A stretch of 64,000 bases of DNA from UBA2357 sp046295975 (lineage in GTDB: Bacteria > Pseudomonadota > Gammaproteobacteria > Burkholderiales > Rhodocyclaceae). The stretch covers positions 8,385-72,384 of the forward strand of contig JBKBMG010000026.1 of NCBI GenBank assembly GCA_046295975.1, given 5' to 3'. How positions within the stretch are numbered: position 1 is the stretch's first letter; each line of letters begins with the position of its first letter. Positions 8,373 through 17,282 of this stretch are shown piece by piece. The notes under the pieces were generated by a model. The model was given only the letters and a program-made list of their open reading frames with translations. It was not told where the DNA came from and did not search any database. The position numbers and the translations under genes were made by a program.

Positions 8373-9587
8373 ATGGATAGAAAAGCGTTTCTCAAGGCCG
8401 GCCATCCGCCAACGCTGCTGGCGGCCTTTCTCTACTTCGATCTGGCCTTCATGGTGTGGGTGTTGCTCGGCCCCCTGGGGGTGCAGATCGCCGAGGACCT
8501 GGGGCTGGACCATGCCCAAAAAGGCATGATGGTGGCCCTGCCGGTGCTGGCCGGAGCGGTGTTGCGGATCTTCATGGGTGTGCTGGTGGATCACCTCGGC
8601 CCCAAGCGTGCCGGCGCCATTGGCCAGGTGATCGTCATCGCCGCGCTGGCCGTGGCGTGGTGGTTCGGCATCAGCAGCTATACCCAGACGCTGGTGCTCG
8701 GCGTGTTCCTGGGCTTTGCCGGTGCGGCCTTTGCGGTGGCGTTGCCGCTGGCTTCGCGCTGGTATCCACCGGAACATCAGGGTACGGCACTGGGCATTGC
8801 CGGGGCGGGCAACTCCGGCACCGCGCTGGCGGCGCTGTTCGCTCCCGGCCTGGCGATCGCCTTCGGCTGGAACAATGTCTTCGGCCTGGCGCTGATCCCG
8901 CTGGCGGCGGTGTTCGTGTTCTATCTGGTCGTCGCCCGCGACGCACCGGAATGCCCGCCGCCCAAGCCGCTTGCCGACTACTTCAAGATTCTGCGGGACA
9001 AGGATGCCTGGTGGTTCATGTTCTTCTACTCGGTGACCTTCGGCGGATTCGTCGGGCTGGCCTCGTCGCTGACCATCTACTTCAACACCCAGTACGGGCT
9101 GGACCCCAAGATGGCCGGCTATTTCACCGCCGCCTGCGTGTTCGCCGGCTCGCTGGTACGCCCGATCGGCGGCGCGGTGGCCGACCGCATCGGCGGCATC
9201 CGCAGCCTGACCGCCATGTACGTGCTGGCCGCGGTATTCCTCGCCATCGTCAGCTTCGACCTGCCGGCGGCGTGGATCGCACTGGCAGTATTCATGCTCG
9301 CGATGCTGGCGCTGGGCATGGGCAACGGCGCGGTGTTCCAACTGGTGCCGCAGCGCTTCCGGCGCGAGATCGGGGTGATGACCGGGCTGGTGGGCATGGC
9401 CGGCGGCGTCGGCGGCTTCTACCTGGCGTCGTCGCTGGGCATGTCGCGCCAGCTCACCGGCAGCTACCAGACCGGCTTCCTGGTGTTTGCCGGACTGGCG
9501 CTGGTGGCGCTGGTGGGCCTTACGCTGGTGAAGACGCGTTGGCGCACCACCTGGGGCGCGCCGCATCTCACCTCGGCCAGGATTTGA
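8373..9587 (+). CDS. narK: MFS nitrate/nitrite transporter (NarK/NasA family)
   Basis: A 404-residue major facilitator with about 12 transmembrane segments. It has the nitrate-porter look: FDLAFMVWVLLGPLG in helix 1, GVLVDHLGPKRAG (MFS loop 2-3 motif), and the Gly-rich signatures GIAGAGNSGTALAALFAPG and GLVGMAGGVGGFYL that line the substrate path in NNP-family transporters. It lies 130 bases after nirD and 16 bases before the kinase/phosphatase gene. No strong ribosome site precedes the ATG. With NrtABD it gives the operon two uptake routes; it could also export nitrite. Confidence 0.92.
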   Translation: MDRKAFLKAGHPPTLLAAFLYFDLAFMVWVLLGPLGVQIAEDLGLDHAQKGMMVALPVLAGAVLRIFMGVLVDHLGPKRAGAIGQVIVIAALAVAWWFGISSYTQTLVLGVFLGFAGAAFAVALPLASRWYPPEHQGTALGIAGAGNSGTALAALFAPGLAIAFGWNNVFGLALIPLAAVFVFYLVVARDAPECPPPKPLADYFKILRDKDAWWFMFFYSVTFGGFVGLASSLTIYFNTQYGLDPKMAGYFTAACVFAGSLVRPIGGAVADRIGGIRSLTAMYVLAAVFLAIVSFDLPAAWIALAVFMLAMLALGMGNGAVFQLVPQRFRREIGVMTGLVGMAGGVGGFYLASSLGMSRQLTGSYQTGFLVFAGLALVALVGLTLVKTRWRTTWGAPHLTSARI

Positions 9588-9603
9588 CGAGGAGGCAACG
9601 GCC

Positions 9604-11358
9604 ATGGGCGTGGTGATGGCATTTCCGGCGGTCGATGGCGGGGCGGATGCGGCACCCGAGCCGGGCGCCCGGCCGACCCTGGACGTGCGCATCGGCCACG
9701 CCAGCCAGCCCGGCCCACGTGCGCGCAACGAGGACTTCGTCGGCGCCGCCACGCCGGAAGGCGTGGAACTGGCCGCCAAGGGCATGTTGCTGGCGGTCGC
9801 CGACGGGGTGGGCGGGCACGCCCACGGGCGTGAGGCGGCGGAGTACAGCGTGCGTGGCCTGTTGGCCGACTACTACTCCACGCCCGATACCTGGAGCGTG
9901 GAAAAATCGCTGGATACCGTGCTCGGCGCGGTCAACCGCTGGCTGCAGGCGCAATCGGCCAAGTCCCGCGAGTACGCCGGCATGGCCACTACGCTGACCG
10001 CGCTGGTGCTGCGCGGGCGCCGCTTCCATGTCGCCCACGTGGGGGATTCGCGTGCCTACCACTGGAGCGGCGGTCGGCTGCTGCGGCTCACCGAGGACCA
10101 CACCTGGGAGCACCCCGAGTTCGACAACGTGTTGCGCCGCGCCATCGGCCTGGAGGCGCGGCTGCTGGTGGACCACAACGATGGCGAACTGGCTGTGGGC
10201 GACCGCTTCGTGCTGGTTACCGACGGCGTCTGGAATACGCTTGGCGACGCCGGCATTGCCGAGGTGCTGGGCGCCTGCCGCGGCCCGCAGATGGCGGCCG
10301 ACGCGCTGGTGCGCGAGGCCTTGCGCGCAGGCGGCAACGACAACGCCACTGCATTGGTGGCCAACGTCGATGCCCTGCCCGACGACTCCCTGCGCGACCG
10401 CCTGGCGGGCGGACGGCGCTTGCCGCTGCCGCCGCGGCTGCGCGTGGGCGATGTGCTTGACGGCCTGCGCGTGGAGGAGTTGCTGCACGCCTCGCGCATC
10501 ACCTTGCTCTACCGCGTGACCTGTCTCGCCGGTGGCGAGGCGCTGGTGCTCAAGACGCTGCGCCAGGAGGCGGAGCGCGACGAGGAGGCCCGCCGCGCAC
10601 TGGTGCGCGAGGAATGGCTGGCGCGGCGCGTACCGGGGCAGGGCTTCCCGCGGGTATTCGATCACGCCGGGCGTGCCCATCTGTACTACCTGATGAGCTG
10701 GCACGAAGGCGAAACGCTCAAGGCCAGCCTGGTCCGCGGCCACCGTTACCTGCCGCACGAACTGGTCGATATCGGCCGCGCGCTGCTCAAGCATGTCGGC
10801 GCGCTGCACCGGCTGGGCATCGTGCACCGCGACGTCAAGCCGGACAACGTACACGTGGATCGCAACGGTCAGTTGCGCGTGCTCGACCTTGGCGTGGCCG
10901 CCTCCGACGGTGAGGATCTGCGCGAGATCAACAACCCCGGTACGCCGTCCTACATGGCGCCGGAGCTGTTCGCCGGAGAACTCGCCAACGAGTCGTCCGA
11001 CCTCTACGCCTGCGGTGTCACGCTATACGAGTTGCTGACCCGCAAGTACCCCTATGGCGAGGTCGAGCCCTTCCAGGTGCCGCGCTTCGGCGAACCCGTC
11101 GCGCCCACGCGCTACCGGCCAGATACCCCGGCATGGCTGGAGGCCGTGCTGCTCAAGGCCTGCGCACGCGACCCCCGGCACCGCTTCGAGACCGCCGAGG
11201 AGTTCATTCTCGCGCTCGAGCGCGGTGCCCACCGTCCGCTCGCGTCGCGCCGCCGGGTGCCGTTGCTGGAGCGCGACCCGGGGCTGGCGTGGAAGCTGCT
11301 CGCGGGCGGCTCGTTGCTGCTCAACCTGGCGCTGCTGTACCTGCTGGGGCAGGCTTAG
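9604..11358 (+). CDS. PP2C phosphatase / Ser-Thr kinase fusion protein
   Basis: A 584-residue protein. The first 260 residues are a PP2C phosphatase with metal-binding motifs RARNEDFVG, ADGVGGHAHG, GDSRAY, TDGVWN and GNDNATAL. Residues of about 275-540 are a Hanks-type kinase: Lys in ALVLKTL, catalytic loop HRDVKPDN near residue 408, DLG in place of DFG, and GTPSYMAPE. A single C-terminal membrane segment (LLAGGSLLLNLALLYLLG) anchors it with the catalytic parts in the cytoplasm. The glycine-rich loop is poorly conserved. GGAGG at 9591 sets the ATG. It sits between transporter and reductase genes, so reversible phosphorylation of a nitrate-assimilation protein is a reasonable inference. Confidence 0.9.
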   Translation: MGVVMAFPAVDGGADAAPEPGARPTLDVRIGHASQPGPRARNEDFVGAATPEGVELAAKGMLLAVADGVGGHAHGREAAEYSVRGLLADYYSTPDTWSVEKSLDTVLGAVNRWLQAQSAKSREYAGMATTLTALVLRGRRFHVAHVGDSRAYHWSGGRLLRLTEDHTWEHPEFDNVLRRAIGLEARLLVDHNDGELAVGDRFVLVTDGVWNTLGDAGIAEVLGACRGPQMAADALVREALRAGGNDNATALVANVDALPDDSLRDRLAGGRRLPLPPRLRVGDVLDGLRVEELLHASRITLLYRVTCLAGGEALVLKTLRQEAERDEEARRALVREEWLARRVPGQGFPRVFDHAGRAHLYYLMSWHEGETLKASLVRGHRYLPHELVDIGRALLKHVGALHRLGIVHRDVKPDNVHVDRNGQLRVLDLGVAASDGEDLREINNPGTPSYMAPELFAGELANESSDLYACGVTLYELLTRKYPYGEVEPFQVPRFGEPVAPTRYRPDTPAWLEAVLLKACARDPRHRFETAEEFILALERGAHRPLASRRRVPLLERDPGLAWKLLAGGSLLLNLALLYLLGQA

Positions 11359-11439
11359 CCCCAGGACGATGACAACACAAGGCCGTGACCCCGACCCCAT
11401 GACGAAGACACGCGTATGACCCCGACCGCGGAGACCACG

Positions 11440-14145
11440 ATGGAAACGAAAGCCACCTGCCCCTACTGCGGCGTCGGCTGCGGCGTCCTGATCGAGCACG
11501 ATGGGCGCAAGGTGATTGGCGTGCGCGGCGATCCCGCGCATCCGGCCAACTTCGGCCGGCTGTGCACCAAGGGCGCCACCCTGCACCTGAGCGCCGGTCT
11601 GGAAACCCGCCTGCTGTACCCGGAACTGCGCGAGCTACGCGGCCAGCCGCGCCGCCGTGTCGGTTGGGACGAGGCGATCGCTACCGCGGCCGAACGCTTC
11701 GCCGAGGTGATCCGGCGCGACGGTCCGGACGCCGTCGCCTTCTACATCTCCGGGCAGTTGCTCACCGAGGACTACTACGTCTTCAACAAGGCGATGAAGG
11801 GCCTGATCGGCAGCAACAATGTCGACACCAACTCCCGCCTGTGCATGTCGAGCGCGGTCGCCGCCTACAAGCAGACCCTGGGGGCGGATGCGCCGCCGTG
11901 CGCCTACGAGGACTTCGATCACGCCGACTGCGTGCTCATCGCCGGTGCCAACCCGGCCTACGCGCATCCGATTGCCTATCGCCGGCTGGAGGCGGCGCGC
12001 GAGGCGCGTCCCGGCATGAAGGTCATCGTGGTCGATCCGCGGCGTACCGATACCGCTGCCGCGGCCGACCTGCACCTTGCGCTGCTGCCCGGCACCGATA
12101 CCTGGCTGTATTGCGCGATGCTGCACGTGCTGTTGTGGGAGGGGCTGGTCGATCACGTCTGGATCGCCGCCCATACCGATGGTTTCGACGCCGTGCGCGA
12201 CCACGTGCGCGACGTCACGCCGGCCATCGCGGCGCAGGTCTGCGGTCTGCGCGCCGAGGACATCGTCACCGCCGCGCGCTGGTGGGGGCAGGCGCCGGCA
12301 GCCTTGTCGCTGTGGTGCCAGGGGCTCAACCAGTCCACCCACGGCACCCACAACGGTGCCGCCCTGATCGCGTTGTCGCTTGCCACCGGCAAGATCGGCC
12401 GGCCCGGCTGCGGCCCGTTCTCGCTCACCGGCCAGCCCAACGCCATGGGCGGGCGCGAGGTGGGTGGCTTGGCCAATCTGTTGTCCGCCCATCGCGATCT
12501 CGCCAATCCCGCGGACCGCGCCGAGGTCGCCCGTTTCTGGGGCGTGGACGACGTGCCCGCCAAGCCCGGCCTGACCGCGGTGGAGTTGTTCGAAGCCATG
12601 CGCGAAGGCAAGGTCAAGGCAGTATGGATCGCCTGTACCAACCCGGCTCAGTCGCTGCCGGACCAGGATCTGGTGCGCGAGGCGCTGAACCGCTGCGACT
12701 TCGTGGTGTTGCAGGAAGCTTTCCGCAGTACCGAGACCGCCACGTTTGCCGACCTGATGCTGCCCGCCACCACCTGGGCCGAGAAGGAAGGCACCGTCAC
12801 CAACTCCGAGCGCCGCATTACCCATGTGCGGGCGGCGCTGCCGGCGCCTGCCGAGGCGCGGCCGGACTGGCGCATCGTGTGCGATTTCGCGCGCGCCCTG
12901 GCGCCCTTGATCGGCAAGCCCGAGGCCGCGGCCTTGTTCGACTACGCCAGCGCCGAGTCCATCTTCGCCGAGCACGTGGCGAGCACCGCCGGGCGTGATC
13001 TCGACATCACCGGCCTGAGCTATGCCGTGCTCGACGCCGAGGGACCACAGCAATGGCCTTACCCGGCCGGCGCCCGAGGTGGCCGCAGCCGCCTCTACGA
13101 GGACGGTCGTTTTGCCACCGCGGACGGCCGCGCCCGCTTCGTCGTGCCCACCCTGGCGGTGACCGCCGAAAAAATCGACGCCCGCTACCCGCTGCATCTG
13201 ACCACTGGCCGCCTGCGCGACCAGTGGCACGGCATGAGCCGCACCGGCAAGGTCGCGCGCCTGTACAACCATGTGGATGAGGCGCGCATCGACATGCATC
13301 CGGACGATCTTGCCCTGCGCGGCCTCGCCGCCGGTGCGCTGGCGCGGGTCCGGAGCCGGCGCGGCGAAGTGGTGCTGCGGGTGAACCCCTGCGAGGACAT
13401 CCGCAAGGGCCAGGCCTTCGTCGCCATGCATTGGGGGAGCAACGTGCTCAACTCGGCCGGGGTGAACGTGCTCATCGCCGGCGACTTCGACCCCTTTTCC
13501 AAGCAGCCCGAACTCAAGCACGCCGCCATTCAGGTGGACAAGGTCGAACTGCCCTACCAGATGCTGTTGATGCGCGCCGAACGCGCCGGCCGCGCCGTTT
13601 CCGAGGAGGCCGAGGCGCTGGCGCCGTGGCTGGAGCGCTTCGCCTATGCCTCGCTCGCCCTGGCCGGGCGCGACGATCCGGCGGTGGTCATGCGCATCGC
13701 CCACGACCAGCCGATACCCCCCGCCTGGCTGGAGGCGCTCGATGCGCTGATGGGCCTGGACGGCGACGATGTGCTGAGCTACGCCGATGCCCGCCGCGGT
13801 GTGAGCAAGCGTGCGCTGATCGAGCACGATCGCCTGGTGGGCCTGCGCCTCGCAGGCGAAACCGCCGCCGCCGCGTGGCTGGCCGAGATCGTCGTCGAGC
13901 GCCGCTCCACCGCCGAGTTGCGGCGCTGGCTGCTCGCCCCCATCGCCACCCCGCCAGTGCAGTCTCGTGCCCGTGGGCGGGTGGTGTGCAACTGCCTGAA
14001 TGTCGCCGAAGCCGAACTGGCCGTCGCGATTGCCGGCGGCGCTGATTTCGACGCCCTGCAGGCCACGCTCAAATGCGGCACCTCTTGCGGTTCCTGCGTA
14101 CCGGAAGTCAAGCGCATGCTCGCAGCCGGGCGAAGCGCGGCCTGA
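11440..14145 (+). CDS. nasA: Assimilatory nitrate reductase catalytic subunit
   Basis: A molybdopterin oxidoreductase of about 901 residues reducing nitrate to nitrite in the cytoplasm. The N-terminal [4Fe-4S] motif is CPYCGVGCGVL with the fourth Cys in RLCTKGA. A NasA/NarB-type Mo-bis-MGD core follows, including NTNSRLCMSSAV where the Cys is the likely Mo ligand. The last 60 residues are a BFD-like [2Fe-2S] domain (VVCNCLNVAEAEL; CGTSCGSC), as in Klebsiella-type NasA. I prefer the ATG at 11440, which has GGAG 6 bases upstream, over the in-frame ATG at 11416. No NasC-type NADH reductase is nearby, so the electron donor is not visible. Confidence 0.94.
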   Translation: METKATCPYCGVGCGVLIEHDGRKVIGVRGDPAHPANFGRLCTKGATLHLSAGLETRLLYPELRELRGQPRRRVGWDEAIATAAERFAEVIRRDGPDAVAFYISGQLLTEDYYVFNKAMKGLIGSNNVDTNSRLCMSSAVAAYKQTLGADAPPCAYEDFDHADCVLIAGANPAYAHPIAYRRLEAAREARPGMKVIVVDPRRTDTAAAADLHLALLPGTDTWLYCAMLHVLLWEGLVDHVWIAAHTDGFDAVRDHVRDVTPAIAAQVCGLRAEDIVTAARWWGQAPAALSLWCQGLNQSTHGTHNGAALIALSLATGKIGRPGCGPFSLTGQPNAMGGREVGGLANLLSAHRDLANPADRAEVARFWGVDDVPAKPGLTAVELFEAMREGKVKAVWIACTNPAQSLPDQDLVREALNRCDFVVLQEAFRSTETATFADLMLPATTWAEKEGTVTNSERRITHVRAALPAPAEARPDWRIVCDFARALAPLIGKPEAAALFDYASAESIFAEHVASTAGRDLDITGLSYAVLDAEGPQQWPYPAGARGGRSRLYEDGRFATADGRARFVVPTLAVTAEKIDARYPLHLTTGRLRDQWHGMSRTGKVARLYNHVDEARIDMHPDDLALRGLAAGALARVRSRRGEVVLRVNPCEDIRKGQAFVAMHWGSNVLNSAGVNVLIAGDFDPFSKQPELKHAAIQVDKVELPYQMLLMRAERAGRAVSEEAEALAPWLERFAYASLALAGRDDPAVVMRIAHDQPIPPAWLEALDALMGLDGDDVLSYADARRGVSKRALIEHDRLVGLRLAGETAAAAWLAEIVVERRSTAELRRWLLAPIATPPVQSRARGRVVCNCLNVAEAELAVAIAGGADFDALQATLKCGTSCGSCVPEVKRMLAAGRSAA

Positions 14146-14216
14146 ACGCATTGGCTGGCGGACCCCGTGGCGGACCGGGGGTGTCCGTCGAAGATCTGAT
14201 TGCAAGGAGTGTGATC

Positions 14217-15419
14217 ATGACCCATGGCGCGGATGCGACCGTTGCGGTTTCTTCGCCGGCAGTCACGCACAGTGGTGGGGTGGCTGGCGAGTGGGGCCGC
14301 AGACTGGTGTGGATGGCGGCCGGGGCAGGATTCGCGAGCGCCATCTGGACGGACGATTGGATGGGGGTCATGTTGGCCGCGTGCGTAGGCGTGGTGGCCG
14401 GCGGCTATGCCATCTTGCGCAGTGGTGCCTGGGCGCGGCGGGTGGATGAGGTCGGCCGCTTTGCCGGTGAGCTGGCGGCGGGCAATCTCATGGCACGGCT
14501 GGACACCGCGGGTGGCGACGGACTGAGCGTTGCCGCCGAGGGGCTCAACGAAGGCGCGCGGCGACTGTCGTCGGTTTTTCTCGAACTCGCGCGGGCGGTG
14601 GATGAACTGGGCAGCGTGGCCAGGGAGGCCACCGCCAATGCCGCCTCGGCCGAGCAAGGCGTGCGCGCGCAACGCGACACCACGGTATCGTCGGCCGCGA
14701 CACTGCAGGAATTGATCACCAGTCTGGCCAGCACCCGCGATCTGGCCGCCGCGGCGCTGGAGGCGGCGGGCGGGGTCCGCGACCAAACCCACCGCGGCAC
14801 CGGCATGGTCGGCGAAGTTGCGGTCGCGATGCGTGAGCTGGCCGGCGCCGCCGCCGATGCCAACGCCTGCACCGGGCAGCTTGCCGAGCGGTCGCGGCGT
14901 ATCAATGGTATCGCCACGGCCATCGCCGAGATCGCCGCACGCACCAATCTGCTCGCACTCAATGCCGCCATTGAAGCGGCGCGGGCGGGGGAAGCCGGGC
15001 GTGGCTTCGCCGTGGTGGCCGACGAGGTGCGTCAGCTTGCCGAGCGCACCACGGAAGCCACGCGCGACATTGGCGCGCAGATCGGCGGCGTGCAGGCCGA
15101 AGTCGCGCGCCTCGCGGACTTGGTCGGGCATACCGACACGCGTGCGCGCACCAGCGCGGGGCTGGCCGACAACGCCGCGTCGGCCCTGGCCGCCATCGAA
15201 GCGGCGGTGGAGCGCGCGCGCGCTCACGTGCAGGACATTGCCGTGGCCAGTGCCGAGCAAAGTGCCGCCGGCGAGCGCATTGCCGCCGACGTCGAATGCG
15301 TGGCGCGGCTCGCCGACGACAATGCCGGGCGGGTGGAGGAAAGTGGTGAGCTGGCACGCTACCTCAAGCACCTGACCGAACGGGCTGATGCCCAGGTCAG
15401 CCGATATCGCTGCGAGTGA
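14217..15419 (+). CDS. Methyl-accepting chemotaxis protein with minimal sensor region
   Basis: A 400-residue chemoreceptor. Two hydrophobic segments lie between about residues 22 and 64, separated by only a few residues (WTDDWMG), so there is no periplasmic ligand domain. A short HAMP-like stretch leads into a long coiled-coil signalling domain with the conserved tip AARTNLLALNAAIEAARAGE and GRGFAVVADEVRQLAERT. AAGGAG at 14204-14209 is 7 bases before the ATG. It starts 71 bases after nasA, and a NIT-domain gene follows, so it may obtain nitrate information from a partner rather than sensing it itself. Confidence 0.92.
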   Translation: MTHGADATVAVSSPAVTHSGGVAGEWGRRLVWMAAGAGFASAIWTDDWMGVMLAACVGVVAGGYAILRSGAWARRVDEVGRFAGELAAGNLMARLDTAGGDGLSVAAEGLNEGARRLSSVFLELARAVDELGSVAREATANAASAEQGVRAQRDTTVSSAATLQELITSLASTRDLAAAALEAAGGVRDQTHRGTGMVGEVAVAMRELAGAAADANACTGQLAERSRRINGIATAIAEIAARTNLLALNAAIEAARAGEAGRGFAVVADEVRQLAERTTEATRDIGAQIGGVQAEVARLADLVGHTDTRARTSAGLADNAASALAAIEAAVERARAHVQDIAVASAEQSAAGERIAADVECVARLADDNAGRVEESGELARYLKHLTERADAQVSRYRCE

Positions 15420-15487
15420 GCGCGGGTGGTGCCGCCGTGGCGAGTGCCGAGTGACGAGTTGATTCTGATCGTACAGGAGGGTCGCAA

Positions 15488-16459
15488 ATGGACGCAGGGC
15501 TGTGGGGGGCGACGGGCGTCGCAGTTGCGATATTGCTGGGTGGCGTGGCAAAACGCCGCCGTTCGCATGGCCTGGCAGCGAGAAAGACGATGGCGGCGGA
15601 TACGCTGGCCAGCACCGCCGTTTTGCTGCAGATGGTCGCGAGCGTGCAACAGCATCGCGGCATGAGTGCGGCGTGGCTGTCGGGCGACACGTGTTTTGCG
15701 GCGCGATTGCCCGGTCGCCAGGCGGAAGTCGAGCGGCTGCTCGCCGTCCTCGGCGCAACCGTGGCGACGGAGGCGGGCAAGTCGTTTCCTTTCATCACCC
15801 CGGGAGCGTTTGCAGGCTGGCAGGTAGCGTGGCGCAGGCTGCTCGACGGACTGGCGGAGACAACGCCAGACCAGAGTTTTCAAGCACACTGCGCGCTCAT
15901 CGCGATCTTGCTGGAGTGGCTTGCGGCCCTGGTCGAAGCACGCATCGAGGCACCCTTGCCAGCCCAGGTGGAAATCTCATCAGCATGTCGCAACCTGGCG
16001 CGACGCCTGCCGGCACTGGCGGAGTCCCTGGGGCAGGCGCGTGCGCTCGCCAGCGCGGTGGCGGCAAGCGGGCGCTGCCGGCCGGTGCCGCGGGTGCGCC
16101 TGCAGTATCTCGTGGCCCGCGCGGAACGTCTGTTGGCCGACGCCGGGGCGGTAGCGTCGCCCGACGCGGGCGGGCCCGCCCAGGCCGCGGCGGGGGCGGT
16201 GGTGGCGTTTCTGAACATGCTGCGGATACGCCTGCTGCACGAGGATGGCCGGAGTCAAGGCGCGGGTCGTGGCCTGGATGGGGACGTGGACATCGCAGCC
16301 GACGAGGTTTTCGCTCTGGGTACGGCAGCGGTCGACGGCGTATTCGCATGGCTGGAAGCCGAGCGCCGCGCACTGGCAGGAGCGCTCGCGCCGCAACGTC
16401 AAGGCACGGCGGCGCTCCGGGGATACGCGCCCGCGGCGGTGCTGGCCTCGGGCAGCTGA
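15488..16459 (+). CDS. Membrane-anchored NIT (nitrate/nitrite-sensing) domain protein
   Basis: A 323-residue protein. One N-terminal membrane segment (about residues 4-22) is followed by KRRRSHG, so by the positive-inside rule the rest lies in the cytoplasm. The helical body starts with SVQQHRGMSAAWLSGD (about residues 52-67), the signature of NIT domains found in NasR and some kinases and chemoreceptors. No ANTAR, HAMP, kinase or methyl-accepting domain follows. CAGGAGG lies 7 bases before the ATG. It is 68 bases downstream of the sensorless chemoreceptor, and I infer that the two form a split nitrate receptor. Confidence 0.75.
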   Translation: MDAGLWGATGVAVAILLGGVAKRRRSHGLAARKTMAADTLASTAVLLQMVASVQQHRGMSAAWLSGDTCFAARLPGRQAEVERLLAVLGATVATEAGKSFPFITPGAFAGWQVAWRRLLDGLAETTPDQSFQAHCALIAILLEWLAALVEARIEAPLPAQVEISSACRNLARRLPALAESLGQARALASAVAASGRCRPVPRVRLQYLVARAERLLADAGAVASPDAGGPAQAAAGAVVAFLNMLRIRLLHEDGRSQGAGRGLDGDVDIAADEVFALGTAAVDGVFAWLEAERRALAGALAPQRQGTAALRGYAPAAVLASGS

Positions 16460-16580
16460 GGCGCTGCGGTGGCGCGGAGCGGAGGCGCGGTGATGCGCCC
16501 CCGGTCCGCGCGCAATTCGCGGTAGACTGCGTCGCGTAGCTGGGCGCGGGGCCCGGCGCTTGGCGTTCGGGTGCACGATC

Positions 16581-17282
16581 ATGATGAAGAACCAGGACTG
16601 GAAGAGGCTGCTGGAGCAGGGCTTGGCGGGAACCGGGTTGTCGCAAGCCACGGTGACCGGGGCGGGCAAGGGCATGTTCGACAAGTTGATGAGCAGCGGC
16701 GTCGGCGGCGGGCTTATCGGCGGTGTCATTGGTGGCATGCTGGCCGGCAAGGGCGGACGCAAGGTCGCCGGGTCGGCGGTCAAGCTTGGCAGCATCGCCG
16801 CCATCGGCGCGCTGGCGTATTCCGCCTACAACCGCTACCGCCAGCAACAAGCACCGGCCGGCGCCGCCGGCGAGATCGTGCTGCCGCCCGAGGACAGCGG
16901 CTTTCTGCCTCCGGCCGGCGACGCGGTGGCGGAAGGCGCGATGCGTCTGGCGATCGTGCGGGCCATGATCGCCGCCGCCAAGGCCGATGGGCATATCGAC
17001 GATACCGAGCGCGAGCGCATCTTCACCCAGATCACTCAGCTCGGCCTGGGCGCCGAGGAGAAGGCTTTCCTCTTCGATGAACTTGCCAAGCCCCTGGATA
17101 TCGACGCGATCGTGCGGCTGGGGGTGACGCCGGAACTGTGCGCCGAGTTGTACACCGCCTCTTTGCTCGCAATCGATCCGGATACGCCGGCCGAGCGGGC
17201 CTACCTGCAGATGCTCGCGGCCCGGCTCGGATTGGAGCAAGGGTTGGTGGACCAGATCCACGCCGCCGTGGCGGCGGCGTGA
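16581..17282 (+). CDS. TerB-like / DUF533 (YebE-type) inner membrane protein
   Basis: A 233-residue protein resembling E. coli YebE. A Gly-rich hydrophobic segment (GGGLIGGVIGGMLAGKGG and the following AAIGALAYSAY) spans about residues 50-90. The C-terminal half is a helical TerB-like domain containing VRAMIAAAKADGHIDDTE, the acidic signature of that fold. Function is unknown; TerB domains are linked to metal or stress responses. No ribosome site is evident, and ATGs at 16581 and 16584 are both possible. Its stop overlaps the next GTG. Confidence 0.8.
   Translation: MMKNQDWKRLLEQGLAGTGLSQATVTGAGKGMFDKLMSSGVGGGLIGGVIGGMLAGKGGRKVAGSAVKLGSIAAIGALAYSAYNRYRQQQAPAGAAGEIVLPPEDSGFLPPAGDAVAEGAMRLAIVRAMIAAAKADGHIDDTERERIFTQITQLGLGAEEKAFLFDELAKPLDIDAIVRLGVTPELCAELYTASLLAIDPDTPAERAYLQMLAARLGLEQGLVDQIHAAVAAA

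Noticed and set aside
15488..16459. Possibility that the NIT protein is the missing NasR-type ANTAR antiterminator.
   Set aside because: The C-terminal region shows no ANTAR-like three-helix signature and the protein has an N-terminal membrane anchor, unlike soluble NasR.
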